From assembly GCA_947499715.1 (NCBI GenBank), contig CANMPL010000004.1, positions 396,638-460,637 of the forward strand: DNA of 64,000 nucleotides, given 5' to 3'. Positions 16,006 to 24,431 of the stretch are shown here, piece after piece. This DNA comes from an uncultured Paracoccaceae bacterium. GTDB lineage: Bacteria > Pseudomonadota > Alphaproteobacteria > Rhodobacterales > Rhodobacteraceae. How positions within the stretch are numbered: the first letter of the stretch is position 1; the number at the start of each line of letters is the position of its first letter. The notes under the pieces were generated by a model. The model had not been told where the DNA came from and made no database searches. It worked only from the letters and a program-made list of their open reading frames with translations. The position numbers and the translations under genes are program-made.

Positions 16006-16545
16006 ATGTCGCGCGTAAAGTCGCTGCAATCCTTATTCAAGCGATACAGACGGCCCGGCGACATCGTTTTTGCCTGGTTCGTTTTCATCTTTTCCGTCTT
16101 TATGCTGTTGCAGATCGCCGACCAGACGGTGTGGAAGAGCGGCGGAAAACTGTTTTCTCAACCACGCTTTTGGCCCGCCGTTTCACTGACCGGCATGGCA
16201 ATTTTTGCCGCTTTGCATCTGCTGGGGTCCGCCTTGTCACCGCGGATCGCGGGCCGTTGGCACGAAGTGGGGCGCTGGGTCGCCTCGGTTGAATATGCGG
16301 GGTGGTTCATCGCCTATGCGATTGCGGTGCCTTACGCAGGATATCTGCCTGCGACAGTCCTGTTTGCCATCATGTTGGCGCTGCGTGTGGGATATCGCCG
16401 GGTGTCGACGGTTCTGATCGCCGCCGCTGTTGCCGTGGTGATCGTGCTTTTGTTCAAGACGATGCTTCAGGTGAACCTGCCGTCTGGCCTTGTGTATGAA
16501 TATCTGCCCGATGGTCTGCGCCAGATCATGCTGACCTATTTCTAG
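16006..16545 (+). CDS. tctB: TctB small membrane subunit
   Basis: This 179-residue protein has four predicted membrane helices (around residues 20-40, 55-75, 97-122 and 133-153), the usual TctB topology. It includes the RPGDIVFAWFVFIFSVF opening and the late P-S-G-L-V-Y-E-Y-L-P-D-G segment. TctB is the small integral subunit of tripartite tricarboxylate transporters and works with TctA. It starts 57 bases after tctC across a hairpin and is 12 bases from tctA. Confidence 0.88.
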   Translation: MSRVKSLQSLFKRYRRPGDIVFAWFVFIFSVFMLLQIADQTVWKSGGKLFSQPRFWPAVSLTGMAIFAALHLLGSALSPRIAGRWHEVGRWVASVEYAGWFIAYAIAVPYAGYLPATVLFAIMLALRVGYRRVSTVLIAAAVAVVIVLLFKTMLQVNLPSGLVYEYLPDGLRQIMLTYF

Positions 16546-16557
16546 ACGGACGGGATC

Positions 16558-18075
16558 ATGGAAAACATCTTCGCAGGACTAGAGCTTTTGGCCCGCTGGG
16601 ACGTCATTCTGGCGTTGCTGGTGGGATCCATTGGCGGCGTCATCATCGGGGCCATTCCGGGGGTGGGTGCTGCGGTGGCGATTGCGATCTTGTTGCCCGC
16701 GACGTTCTCGCTTGAACCGATTGTTGGTCTGACCATGCTGTTGGGGATCTATGGATCGTCGATGTATGGCGGGGCCATTCCGGCGGTATTGATCAATACG
16801 CCGGGCACGGCTGTGAATGCCTTGACCTGCTATGACGGCTACCCGATGACCAAGCGGGGCGAGGCGCACCGCGCGGTTTCATTGGCCTATTCTGCGTCGT
16901 TCTGGGGCGGGATCTTCAGCGTCGGCTGTCTGATTCTGCTGTCGCCGGTTCTGGCGCTGATTGCGCCGATGTTTGGCAGCCGAGAGATCTTTCTGGCGGC
17001 GCTGTTGGGGATCATCCTTGTCATTCTAGCCCACCGGGGGCAGATCTTTGCGGCGGGTCTGTTGGCGATGTTCGGGATCTTTCTGCAAACCGTGGGCTTG
17101 GACGCGGTCACCTATACGCAGCGCTACACATTTGGGTATTCTTTCCTAAGCTCGGGCATTGATCTGATTGTGGTGGTGCTGGGCCTTTTTGCGCTGAGTC
17201 AGGCCTTTTTCCTGCTGACAGGCCCCGACGAAAGCCCTGATGCCAAGCCGGTGACCGGGCGGATGACGGATGGCATCAAAGAGCTGATGAAGCACAAGCG
17301 CGTCGCGACCGTTGCATCAGGCTTTGGCGTCATTCTGGGCATGATCCCCGGCACCGGCGAATTCACAGCCCAGTTCATGAGCTATACCTACGCGCAAAAA
17401 ACATCCAAGCAGCCAGAGCAATTTGGCAAGGGCTCGCCTGAGGGGTTGATCGCGTCAGAGGCGGCCAACAACGCGGTGCCGGCCGCCGCGATGATCCCGC
17501 TGCTGGCCCTGGGCATCCCCGGCGAGGCGCTGACGGCGATGATGCTGTCGGTCTTTTACGTGCACAACGTCATCCCCGGACCACAGCTGTTTCAGAACAA
17601 TATTGATTTGGTTTATGGGCTTTATTTCGCGCTGATTGCGTTGAATGTCATCGTGATGGTTTTCTTGTTGTTCTCGACCAACCTGCTGACCAAGATCATT
17701 CGGGTGCCGACGCGTTTCTTGGGCGTGATGATACTGCTATTGGCCTTTGTCGGGGTCTATAGCCTGCGCAATTCCCTGACCGATTGCATGATTGCAGCGG
17801 GGTTCGGGGTTTTGGGGTTGGTGCTGAAGCGGCTGAACCTGCCGATTGTGCCGATCATTCTGGGCATGGTTCTGGGCGGGATCATGGAGGTCAAGCTACG
17901 CTCTGCCATGCCGCGCCTGAAATCACCGCTTGATATGATCGACCGGCCCATTTCGTTTATTCTGTTCGTGTTGATCGTGTTGGTCATCGCGGTGCATTTG
18001 CGCGCCTTGATCAAAGAGGTCCGAACACGGCAGCCGGACGAAGATCACGATCTGCATGACAGCCAGATGAGGTAA
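16558..18075 (+). CDS. tctA: TctA large membrane subunit
   Basis: This 505-residue membrane protein has about a dozen hydrophobic helices and the TctA family signature segments: GVGAAVAIAILLPATF, YGGAIPAVLINTPGTAVNALTCYDGYPMTKRGEAHRA, GMIPGTGEF, and EAANNAVPAAAMIPLLALGIPGEALTAMML. It forms the ion-coupled translocation path of the tripartite tricarboxylate transporter. Length is normal. It is followed after six bases by an aldehyde dehydrogenase, implying one transcript tctCBA-aldehyde dehydrogenase. Confidence 0.95.
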   Translation: MENIFAGLELLARWDVILALLVGSIGGVIIGAIPGVGAAVAIAILLPATFSLEPIVGLTMLLGIYGSSMYGGAIPAVLINTPGTAVNALTCYDGYPMTKRGEAHRAVSLAYSASFWGGIFSVGCLILLSPVLALIAPMFGSREIFLAALLGIILVILAHRGQIFAAGLLAMFGIFLQTVGLDAVTYTQRYTFGYSFLSSGIDLIVVVLGLFALSQAFFLLTGPDESPDAKPVTGRMTDGIKELMKHKRVATVASGFGVILGMIPGTGEFTAQFMSYTYAQKTSKQPEQFGKGSPEGLIASEAANNAVPAAAMIPLLALGIPGEALTAMMLSVFYVHNVIPGPQLFQNNIDLVYGLYFALIALNVIVMVFLLFSTNLLTKIIRVPTRFLGVMILLLAFVGVYSLRNSLTDCMIAAGFGVLGLVLKRLNLPIVPIILGMVLGGIMEVKLRSAMPRLKSPLDMIDRPISFILFVLIVLVIAVHLRALIKEVRTRQPDEDHDLHDSQMR

Positions 18076-18081
18076 ACCACG

Positions 18082-19566
18082 ATGGATCAATCCCAGATTG
18101 ACGCACTACGCGCAAAGCCGGTCCCCGCATTCGCGCATTTGATTGACGGGCAGCATGTTGCATCGTCGGACGGTGCGACAATGGACATCATTTCGCCCAT
18201 TGATGGCAGCGTTCTGACAACCACGGCCAGGGGCACGGCGGGCGATATGCATGCGGCCATTGCGTCTGCACGGGCAGCATTCGAAGATCGGCGCTGGGCG
18301 GGGCAGCCGCCCGCGGCACGCAAAAAGGTCCTGATGAAATGGGCCGACCTGATCGAGGCCCATGCGCTGGAACTGGCGGTTCTTGGGGTCCGCGACAATG
18401 GCACCGAAATCAGCATGGCGCTAAAGGCGGAGCCGGGGTCGGCGGCCGCGACGATCCGGTATTACGCCGAAGCGCTTGATAAGATCTACGGAGAGATCGC
18501 GGCCACCCCTGCGGAAATTCTGGGGATGATCCACAAGGAACCGGTGGGCGTGGTGGGCGCGATCATTCCATGGAACTTTCCGCTGATGATCGGAGCGTGG
18601 AAGCTGGCACCGGCTTTGGCGATGGGAAACGCGGTGGTTGTCAAACCGTCCGAAACGGCATCGCTGTCGCTGATGCGGATGTGTGCGCTGGCGCTAGAGG
18701 CGGGTTTGCCGCCCGGTGTGCTGAATGCCGTGACCGGTGAAGGTGCCGTCGTCGGAGAGGCGATGGGCCTGTCGATGGATGTCGATGCGCTGGTCTTTAC
18801 CGGGTCAGGCGGCACCGGCCGGCGCTTGATGGACTATGCGGCGCGGTCGAACATGAAACGCGTCTATCTTGAGTTGGGCGGCAAATCACCCAACATCGTT
18901 TTTGCCGATGCACCCGATCTGGCAGAGGCGGCCAAGGTCACCGCAGGAGGCATTTTCCGCAATGCGGGGCAGGTCTGTGTCGCGGGATCACGGCTGCTGG
19001 TCGAGCGGTCCATTCACGACGATTTCGTCGCAGCGGTGGCAAAGGCCGCAGAGGCAATGCACGTCGGCGATCCTTTGCGAGTGGAGACCCAGATTGGCGC
19101 GGTCAATTCCGAAACGCAGCTAAAGGCCAATCTGGGATTTGTTGACACGGCCATCGCAGAAGGCGGCACCGTCGTGACTGGCGGTGCGCGCATTTTGCAG
19201 GAAACCGGCGGCTATTATATGGCCCCGACAATCGTCACAGATGTGGCCCCCGACGCGACGCTGACCCAGAAAGAGGTGTTTGGCCCGGTCCTTGGCGTCA
19301 CGGCGTTTGACACGATTGAAGAGGCCGTCGCACTGGCCAATGGAACGGTCTACGGGCTGGCTGGGGCGGCGTGGACGGCCAATCTGTCCAAAGCGCACCG
19401 CATGGTCCGCGAGGTGCGCACTGGCGTGATGCACATCAACACCTATGGCGGGGCTGATGGCACGGTGCCCTTGGGCGGTGTCGGACAATCGGGTAATGGG
19501 TCAGACAAATCGCTGCACGCGATCGACAAATACATCAACCTCAAGACCGCGTGGATCAAGCTTTAG
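18082..19566 (+). CDS. NAD(P)-dependent aldehyde dehydrogenase
   Basis: This 494-residue aldehyde dehydrogenase has the Rossmann segment VGAIIPWNFPLMIGAWKLAPALAMGN, the general-base Glu in LELGGKSPNIVF, and the catalytic Cys in FRNAGQVCVAGSRLLVE. It resembles broad aldehyde dehydrogenases of the betaine/phenylacetaldehyde/PuuC group. Lying between the transporter and the hpa operon, it may oxidise an arylacetaldehyde (for example 3,4-dihydroxyphenylacetaldehyde) to the acid used by HpaD. Its stop codon overlaps that of the convergent hpaR gene. Confidence 0.92.
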   Translation: MDQSQIDALRAKPVPAFAHLIDGQHVASSDGATMDIISPIDGSVLTTTARGTAGDMHAAIASARAAFEDRRWAGQPPAARKKVLMKWADLIEAHALELAVLGVRDNGTEISMALKAEPGSAAATIRYYAEALDKIYGEIAATPAEILGMIHKEPVGVVGAIIPWNFPLMIGAWKLAPALAMGNAVVVKPSETASLSLMRMCALALEAGLPPGVLNAVTGEGAVVGEAMGLSMDVDALVFTGSGGTGRRLMDYAARSNMKRVYLELGGKSPNIVFADAPDLAEAAKVTAGGIFRNAGQVCVAGSRLLVERSIHDDFVAAVAKAAEAMHVGDPLRVETQIGAVNSETQLKANLGFVDTAIAEGGTVVTGGARILQETGGYYMAPTIVTDVAPDATLTQKEVFGPVLGVTAFDTIEEAVALANGTVYGLAGAAWTANLSKAHRMVREVRTGVMHINTYGGADGTVPLGGVGQSGNGSDKSLHAIDKYINLKTAWIKL

Positions 19567-20000
19567 GGCCGCGCGCCGGGGTCCAGCATGGCGAGCAGAT
19601 CCAGCAGGGTTTCGTAGTTTTCCGCGCCCAAAGTGGATTTGAGGTCGGCCACGATCTGTGCGGTCTGACCGGCGCGGTCGTCGATGATCTTCTGACCCGC
19701 TTCGGTCAAAGCGATATACTGGCGGCGGCGATCTTTGTCGTCGCGCGTTTGGGTCACGAGGCCTTTTTCACGCAGGGTCGTCGCGATCCGGGTCAGGCTG
19801 GGGAAGAGCAGGCTGGACCGGTCGGCAAGCGTCTTGGTGTCCATGCGACCGTATTCGGACAAGACGCGCAGGACGCGCCATTGCTGTTCGGTGATCCCGG
19901 TTTCAGAAAGCATGTCGCGGATCGGTTGCATCACACCTTCGCGGGCGCGGATCAAGGCAATCGGCAGCGACCGAGAGGTCGAGGGCAGAGTGTCAGACAT
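19563..20000 (-). CDS. hpaR: HpaR-type MarR-family repressor of homoprotocatechuate degradation
   Basis: This 145-residue winged-helix protein has the MarR pattern. The recognition region is GITEQQWRVLRVLSEYGRMDTKTLADRSSLLFPSLTRIATTLREKGLVTQTRDDKDRRRQYIALTEAGQKII, with the conserved D-x-R-R wing. The RSLPIALIRAREGVMQPIR opening matches the HpaR/HpcR subfamily. It is divergent from hpaFED and likely represses them through the palindrome near 20089. The ATG at 20000 begins MSDTLPSTSRSL; the longer frame to 20057 runs into the promoter. Confidence 0.9.
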   Translation of the reverse strand: MSDTLPSTSRSLPIALIRAREGVMQPIRDMLSETGITEQQWRVLRVLSEYGRMDTKTLADRSSLLFPSLTRIATTLREKGLVTQTRDDKDRRRQYIALTEAGQKIIDDRAGQTAQIVADLKSTLGAENYETLLDLLAMLDPGARP

Positions 20001-20050
20001 AGAAGCCTTTCGCAGTAATTGCCGCACACACATGGAACAGAGCACGGGCC

Positions 20051-20100
20051 TTGACAACGCATGATAGCATTAATTAACTTGGCAACAATTAACATGTTAA
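20051..20100 (+). promoter_or_regulatory. Candidate hpaF promoter and HpaR operator
   Basis: TTGACA at 20051-20056 is a good -35 box; 17 bases later lies TTAACT, a weak -10. Further on, TTAACATGTTAA (20089-20100) is a perfect 12-base palindrome ending 10 bases before the hpaF start codon, and TTAATTAA (20070-20077) is another palindrome. A repressor bound there would block transcription or its start, consistent with HpaR encoded divergently. Confidence 0.6.
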
Positions 20101-20110
20101 GGAAAATGAG

Positions 20111-20500
20111 ATGCCGCATTTTCAAATTGACTATTCCGCCAATCTTGACGCGGTGCTGGACATGGGTGCCCTGTGCGAGGCGATCCGGGCGACGGCTGCA
20201 AAGGTCGATACATTTCCGCTTGCCGGGATCCGGGTGCGCGCGACGCGGGTCGATCATGTGGCCATGGCGGATGGCGACGCCAAGCACGGCTTTATTGATC
20301 TGTCGCTGCGCCTGCGCGAAGGCCGCGCAGATGACGTCAAGCAAGATGCGGTGACGCGCATATTTGCGGCACTCAGGGACTTTGCCGAACCGGCCATGCA
20401 GACCCATTCCATCGCGCTTTCGGCGGAACTGCGCGAAATCGACGCGCGATTGTCCCCGAAGTTCGGCAATATCCGCGACCATCTGGAGGCCAAGAAATGA
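20111..20500 (+). CDS. hpaF: 5-carboxymethyl-2-hydroxymuconate delta-isomerase
   Basis: This 129-residue protein matches the small CHMI family of the tautomerase superfamily. It begins MPHFQIDYSANL, with the catalytic N-terminal Pro1 after Met removal, and contains RVDHVAMADGDAKHGFIDLSLRLREGR and the late HSIALSAELREIDARLSPKFGNIRDHL. It isomerises 5-carboxymethyl-2-hydroxymuconate in the homoprotocatechuate meta-cleavage pathway. It is first in the hpa operon and overlaps hpaE by four bases. Confidence 0.94.
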   Translation: MPHFQIDYSANLDAVLDMGALCEAIRATAAKVDTFPLAGIRVRATRVDHVAMADGDAKHGFIDLSLRLREGRADDVKQDAVTRIFAALRDFAEPAMQTHSIALSAELREIDARLSPKFGNIRDHLEAKK

Positions 20501-22008
20501 CGGCGTTAGACGACAATATTGCCAAATTGGCAGGGTTTTTGGAACGGTTTCGTGAAACAGGGATCCACAACCGCATTGGTGGCCAAGATGTGGCAGGCGG
20601 AAAGGGGGTTTTCCAAACCACCTCTCCCGTTGATGAAACGGTGATCTGCGATGTCGCGCATGGCACTGCGGATGACATCGATAGGGCGGCGAACGCAGCG
20701 CATGATGCCTTTGGCGCTTGGCGTGATCTGCCCGCGACAGAGCGCAGGGCCATCCTGATCCGGGTGGCGGAAGGGATCGAGGCAAGGGCCGAGGAAATCG
20801 CCCTGTGCGAATGTTGGGACACCGGCCAAGCGTTCAAGTTCATGTCCAAGGCCGCGCTGCGCGGGGCAGAGAATTTTCGCTATTTTGCTGATCAGGTGGT
20901 GCAAGCCCGCGACGGGCAACATCTGAAATCGCCGACATTGATGAATATCACCACCCGCGTGCCCATTGGTCCTGTTGGGGTGATTACGCCCTGGAACACG
21001 CCCTTCATGTTGTCGACCTGGAAGATCGCGCCCGCGCTGGCGGCAGGATGCACGGTGGTTCACAAACCGGCAGAAGCCTCTCCCTTGACCGCGCGCCTTT
21101 TGGTCGAGATCGCAGAAGAGGCAGGTTTGCCCCCCGGTGTTCTGAACACGGTGAACGGCTTTGGCGAAGAGGCCGGTCGTGCCTTGTGCGAACATCCGAA
21201 GATCAAAGCCATTGCCTTTGTCGGCGAAAGTCGCACCGGGTCGCTGATTACCAAGCAGGGTGCAGATACGTTGAAGCGCAATCACCTTGAGCTGGGCGGC
21301 AAAAACCCGGTGATCGTGTTTGATGACGCGGATCTGGACCGCGCGCTGGATGCTGCCATTTTCATGATCTATTCGATCAATGGAGAGCGCTGCACCTCAT
21401 CGTCGCGGCTATTGGTGCAGGACACGATCCGCGAGGACTTTGAGGCGAAGCTGATTGCGCGCGTGAACAACATAAAGGTTGGCCATCCGCTTGATCCCGC
21501 CACTGAAGTTGGCCCGCTTATCAGCGCAGAGCATTTTGCCAAGGTGACCAGCTATTTCGACATCGCCACGCAGGACGGCGCAACGGTGGCCGCGGGGGGG
21601 GAGACGCTGGGCGACAAGGGCTATTTCGTGCGCCCGACGCTGTTCACTCAGGCCACCAATGACATGCGGATCGCGCAAGAGGAAATCTTTGGCCCGGTGC
21701 TGACCTCAATCCCGTTCAGCACCGAAGACGATGCCTTGCGAATGGCGAATGACACGGCCTATGGCCTGACGGCCTATGTCTGGACCAACGATCTGACGCG
21801 GGCCTTGCGGTTCACGGACAAGCTTGAGGCTGGCATGATCTGGGTCAATTCAGAGAACGTGCGGCACCTGCCCACGCCCTTTGGTGGCGTCAAGGCCAGC
21901 GGTATCGGGCGCGATGGCGGCGATTGGTCGTTTGATTTTTATATGGAGCAAAAACACGTCGGCTTTGCCACCGGCCAGCACAAAATCACCAAATTGGGAG
22001 CGATCTAG
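20497..22008 (+). CDS. hpaE: 5-carboxymethyl-2-hydroxymuconate-6-semialdehyde dehydrogenase
   Basis: This 503-residue aldehyde dehydrogenase is of the HpaE type. It has VGVITPWNTPFMLSTWKIAPALAAGCTVVHKPAEASPLTA, the base Glu in LELGGKNPVIVFDDADLDRA, and the catalytic Cys in SINGERCTSSSRLLVQ, a wording typical of HpaE. It oxidises the ring-cleavage semialdehyde made by HpaD to the dicarboxylate used by HpaF. It sits between hpaF (ATGA overlap) and hpaD, which starts at the next base after its stop. Confidence 0.95.
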   Translation: MTALDDNIAKLAGFLERFRETGIHNRIGGQDVAGGKGVFQTTSPVDETVICDVAHGTADDIDRAANAAHDAFGAWRDLPATERRAILIRVAEGIEARAEEIALCECWDTGQAFKFMSKAALRGAENFRYFADQVVQARDGQHLKSPTLMNITTRVPIGPVGVITPWNTPFMLSTWKIAPALAAGCTVVHKPAEASPLTARLLVEIAEEAGLPPGVLNTVNGFGEEAGRALCEHPKIKAIAFVGESRTGSLITKQGADTLKRNHLELGGKNPVIVFDDADLDRALDAAIFMIYSINGERCTSSSRLLVQDTIREDFEAKLIARVNNIKVGHPLDPATEVGPLISAEHFAKVTSYFDIATQDGATVAAGGETLGDKGYFVRPTLFTQATNDMRIAQEEIFGPVLTSIPFSTEDDALRMANDTAYGLTAYVWTNDLTRALRFTDKLEAGMIWVNSENVRHLPTPFGGVKASGIGRDGGDWSFDFYMEQKHVGFATGQHKITKLGAI

Positions 22009-22992
22009 ATGCCTGTACCTGCACCTAATCTTTATCCGGATTTCAACACGATCCGGCTGAGCCATGTTTATCTGAACGTCAAAGACCTTGCCGCGTCGCG
22101 AAAGTTCTACGTCGACGTCCTTGGATTACAGGTCACCGACGAAAGCGACAGCCACATCTACCTGCGGGCCATGGAAGAGCGGGGCCACCATTGCATTGTG
22201 CTGCAAAAATCGGATCAGCCCGGCACGGTCGAGGCGATGGGTTTCAAAACCTTTGACGAAGACGATCTTGACCGCGCCGAGACCTATTTCCAATCCAAAG
22301 GTCGGCCGACGGAATGGGTTGATTGCCCCTATCAGGGCAGGACGTTGCGAACGTCCGACAATTTGGGTGTGCCGCTTGAATTCTATCACAAGATGGACCG
22401 GCTCCCCCCCATTCATCAGTCTTATGCGCTGTACAAAGGGGTCAAGCCGCTGCGCATCGATCACTTCAATTGCTTTAGCTATGATGTTGATGCCTCAGTC
22501 GCATTCTATTCCGATTTCGGCTTTCGCGTGACGGAATACACCGAAGATGAAGAGAGCAAGCGCCTTTGGGCGGCGTGGCTGCACCGCAAGGGCGGGGTGC
22601 ATGACATGGCCTTTACCAATGGCACCGGCCCGCGCTTGCATCACGTGGCCTTTTGGGTGCCCACGCCGATGAATATCATTGACCTGCTCGATCTGATGTC
22701 AACGACGGGCTATGTCGATCACATTGAACGCGGGCCGGGGCGACACGGTATTTCCAACGCCTTTTTCCTATATGTCCTTGACCCGGACGGGCACCGGATC
22801 GAGATCTATTGCTCTGATTATCAGACGGTTGATCCCGATCTTGAACCAATCAAATGGGACCTGCAGGACCCGCAGCGCCAGACGCTTTGGGGGGCTCCCG
22901 CGCCGGAAAGCTGGTTTAAGCATGGATCCGGTTTTGTTGGGGTCGACACGCAGGAGTCCGGGATCAAGGCAAGCCCGATCATCGCGCCATGA
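22009..22992 (+). CDS. hpaD: 3,4-dihydroxyphenylacetate 2,3-dioxygenase (type I extradiol)
   Basis: This 327-residue vicinal-oxygen-chelate dioxygenase has two glyoxalase-like halves. The metal ligands are a His in the second half (RLHHVAFWVPTP), the Glu in PDGHRIEIYCSDYQTVDPDLEPIKWD, and a His near 160 (KPLRIDHFNCFSYDV). It cleaves homoprotocatechuate (3,4-dihydroxyphenylacetate) next to a hydroxyl. The end segment with LWGAPAPESWF is typical of HpaD enzymes. It starts immediately after the hpaE stop. Confidence 0.95.
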   Translation: MPVPAPNLYPDFNTIRLSHVYLNVKDLAASRKFYVDVLGLQVTDESDSHIYLRAMEERGHHCIVLQKSDQPGTVEAMGFKTFDEDDLDRAETYFQSKGRPTEWVDCPYQGRTLRTSDNLGVPLEFYHKMDRLPPIHQSYALYKGVKPLRIDHFNCFSYDVDASVAFYSDFGFRVTEYTEDEESKRLWAAWLHRKGGVHDMAFTNGTGPRLHHVAFWVPTPMNIIDLLDLMSTTGYVDHIERGPGRHGISNAFFLYVLDPDGHRIEIYCSDYQTVDPDLEPIKWDLQDPQRQTLWGAPAPESWFKHGSGFVGVDTQESGIKASPIIAP

Positions 22993-23033
22993 TCGCGCAT
23001 ATATCAAAGCTGAACGCGGGGCATCTGTAGGTG

Positions 23034-24431
23034 ATGGATTGGGATGAGTTTTCGGGGTGGAGCAAGCAGATCACCGATTGGGGTGCGCAATACCATAAGG
23101 GCCTAAGGGACCGGCCCGTGCGGGCGCAGACAGCACCGGGGCAAATTGCAGCACAGATACCGGTGCAGCCACCGCAACAGCCAGAGGATATGGCGGCGAT
23201 CCTGCAGGATTTTGATGATATCATCATGCCCGGGATGACCCATTGGCAGCACCCCCGGTTCTTTGCCTATTTCCCGGCAAACGCCACGCCGCCATCAATC
23301 CTGGCCGAGCAATTGGTGAACACCATCGCCGCGCAATGTATGCTTTGGCAGACCTCTCCGGCCGCGACAGAGCTGGAAGGCGTCATGGTGGCGTGGCTGC
23401 GTCAGGCGCTTGGGTTGGAGGACGGGTTCACCGGCGTGATTCAGGACAGCGCGTCCTCTGCCACGTTGTCGGCGGTGCTAACGATGCGCGAGCGGGCAAC
23501 AGGGTTTACCAGCAATCGGACCGGGTTGGCGGGGCGCGGGGCGCTGCGCATATATTGTTCTGATCAGGTGCATACATCGATTGACCGCGCAATTTGGGTC
23601 GCGGGGATCGGACAGGACAATCTGGTCAAGATCCCCGGTGCCGGTCCACACCATGCCATGGATCCCGCAGATCTGGATGCCGCGATCCGCGCGGACATTG
23701 CCGCAGGTCACACGCCCGCAGGGATTATCGCGATCACCGGCGGCACCGGGGTCGGGGCCTGCGACGATCTGGACCCGATCATCAAGATCGCAAAGACCCA
23801 TGACCTTTATACCCATCTGGACGCGGCTTGGGCCGGGTCTGCCATGATATGCCCCGAGTTTCGCGACGCCTATTGGCATGGGGTGGACGGCTTCGACAGT
23901 ATCGTCTTCAACCCGCACAAATGGCTTGGCGCGCAGTTTGATTGTTCCATTCAGTTCTTGCGCGATGCGACGCCGCAGCTCAACACGCTGAAGATTGAAC
24001 CTGAATACCTCAAAACCTCTGGCGATGCGGTGACCAATTATTCTGAATGGACCATCCCGTTGGGACGCAGGTTTCGCGCGCTGAAACTTTGGTTTCTGAT
24101 CCGGTCCTACGGGATGACAGGGCTGCAAGAGCGGATCCGCAATCATGTGGCATGGGCGCAAGAGCTTTGCGAGGCGATCCGTGCATTGCCGGGGTTCGAG
24201 ATTTCAACTGAACCGGTCCTGAGCCTCTTTTCCTTTCGCTGCCCCGGCGACGACCAAACCCAACAAAAGCTGGTTGACGCGATCAATGATGATGGCCGGA
24301 TCTATCTGACTCAGGGCGCGTTTCAGGGGCAAAAGATCATCCGGGTTCAGGTCGGTCAATTTGATACAACGCGCGATGATGTCATGTCCGTGGCCACGGT
24401 CGTGCAAGAGGTTTGGGAGAGCATGAGATGA
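23034..24431 (+). CDS. PLP-dependent aromatic L-amino acid decarboxylase
   Basis: This 465-residue group II decarboxylase has the order of the DOPA/tyrosine/tryptophan decarboxylase family: an N-terminal swapped arm, MTHWQHPRFFAYFPAN, SAATELEGVMVAWLRQALGL, DSASSATLSAVLTMRER, the ring-stacking His in YCSDQVHTSIDRA, HLDAAWAGSAMICPE and the PLP lysine in FNPHKWLGAQFDCS. It converts an aromatic L-amino acid to the amine. Its location inside the hpa operon, overlapping hpaG by ATGA, is unusual and points to DOPA or a relative as substrate. A GTG at 23031 directly precedes the ATG used. Confidence 0.93.
   Translation: MDWDEFSGWSKQITDWGAQYHKGLRDRPVRAQTAPGQIAAQIPVQPPQQPEDMAAILQDFDDIIMPGMTHWQHPRFFAYFPANATPPSILAEQLVNTIAAQCMLWQTSPAATELEGVMVAWLRQALGLEDGFTGVIQDSASSATLSAVLTMRERATGFTSNRTGLAGRGALRIYCSDQVHTSIDRAIWVAGIGQDNLVKIPGAGPHHAMDPADLDAAIRADIAAGHTPAGIIAITGGTGVGACDDLDPIIKIAKTHDLYTHLDAAWAGSAMICPEFRDAYWHGVDGFDSIVFNPHKWLGAQFDCSIQFLRDATPQLNTLKIEPEYLKTSGDAVTNYSEWTIPLGRRFRALKLWFLIRSYGMTGLQERIRNHVAWAQELCEAIRALPGFEISTEPVLSLFSFRCPGDDQTQQKLVDAINDDGRIYLTQGAFQGQKIIRVQVGQFDTTRDDVMSVATVVQEVWESMR

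Noticed and set aside
23034..24431. Glutamate decarboxylase identity for the decarboxylase in the hpa operon
   Set aside because: The segment order and sequence around the PLP lysine (NPHKWL) match the aromatic amino acid group, and context is aromatic catabolism.
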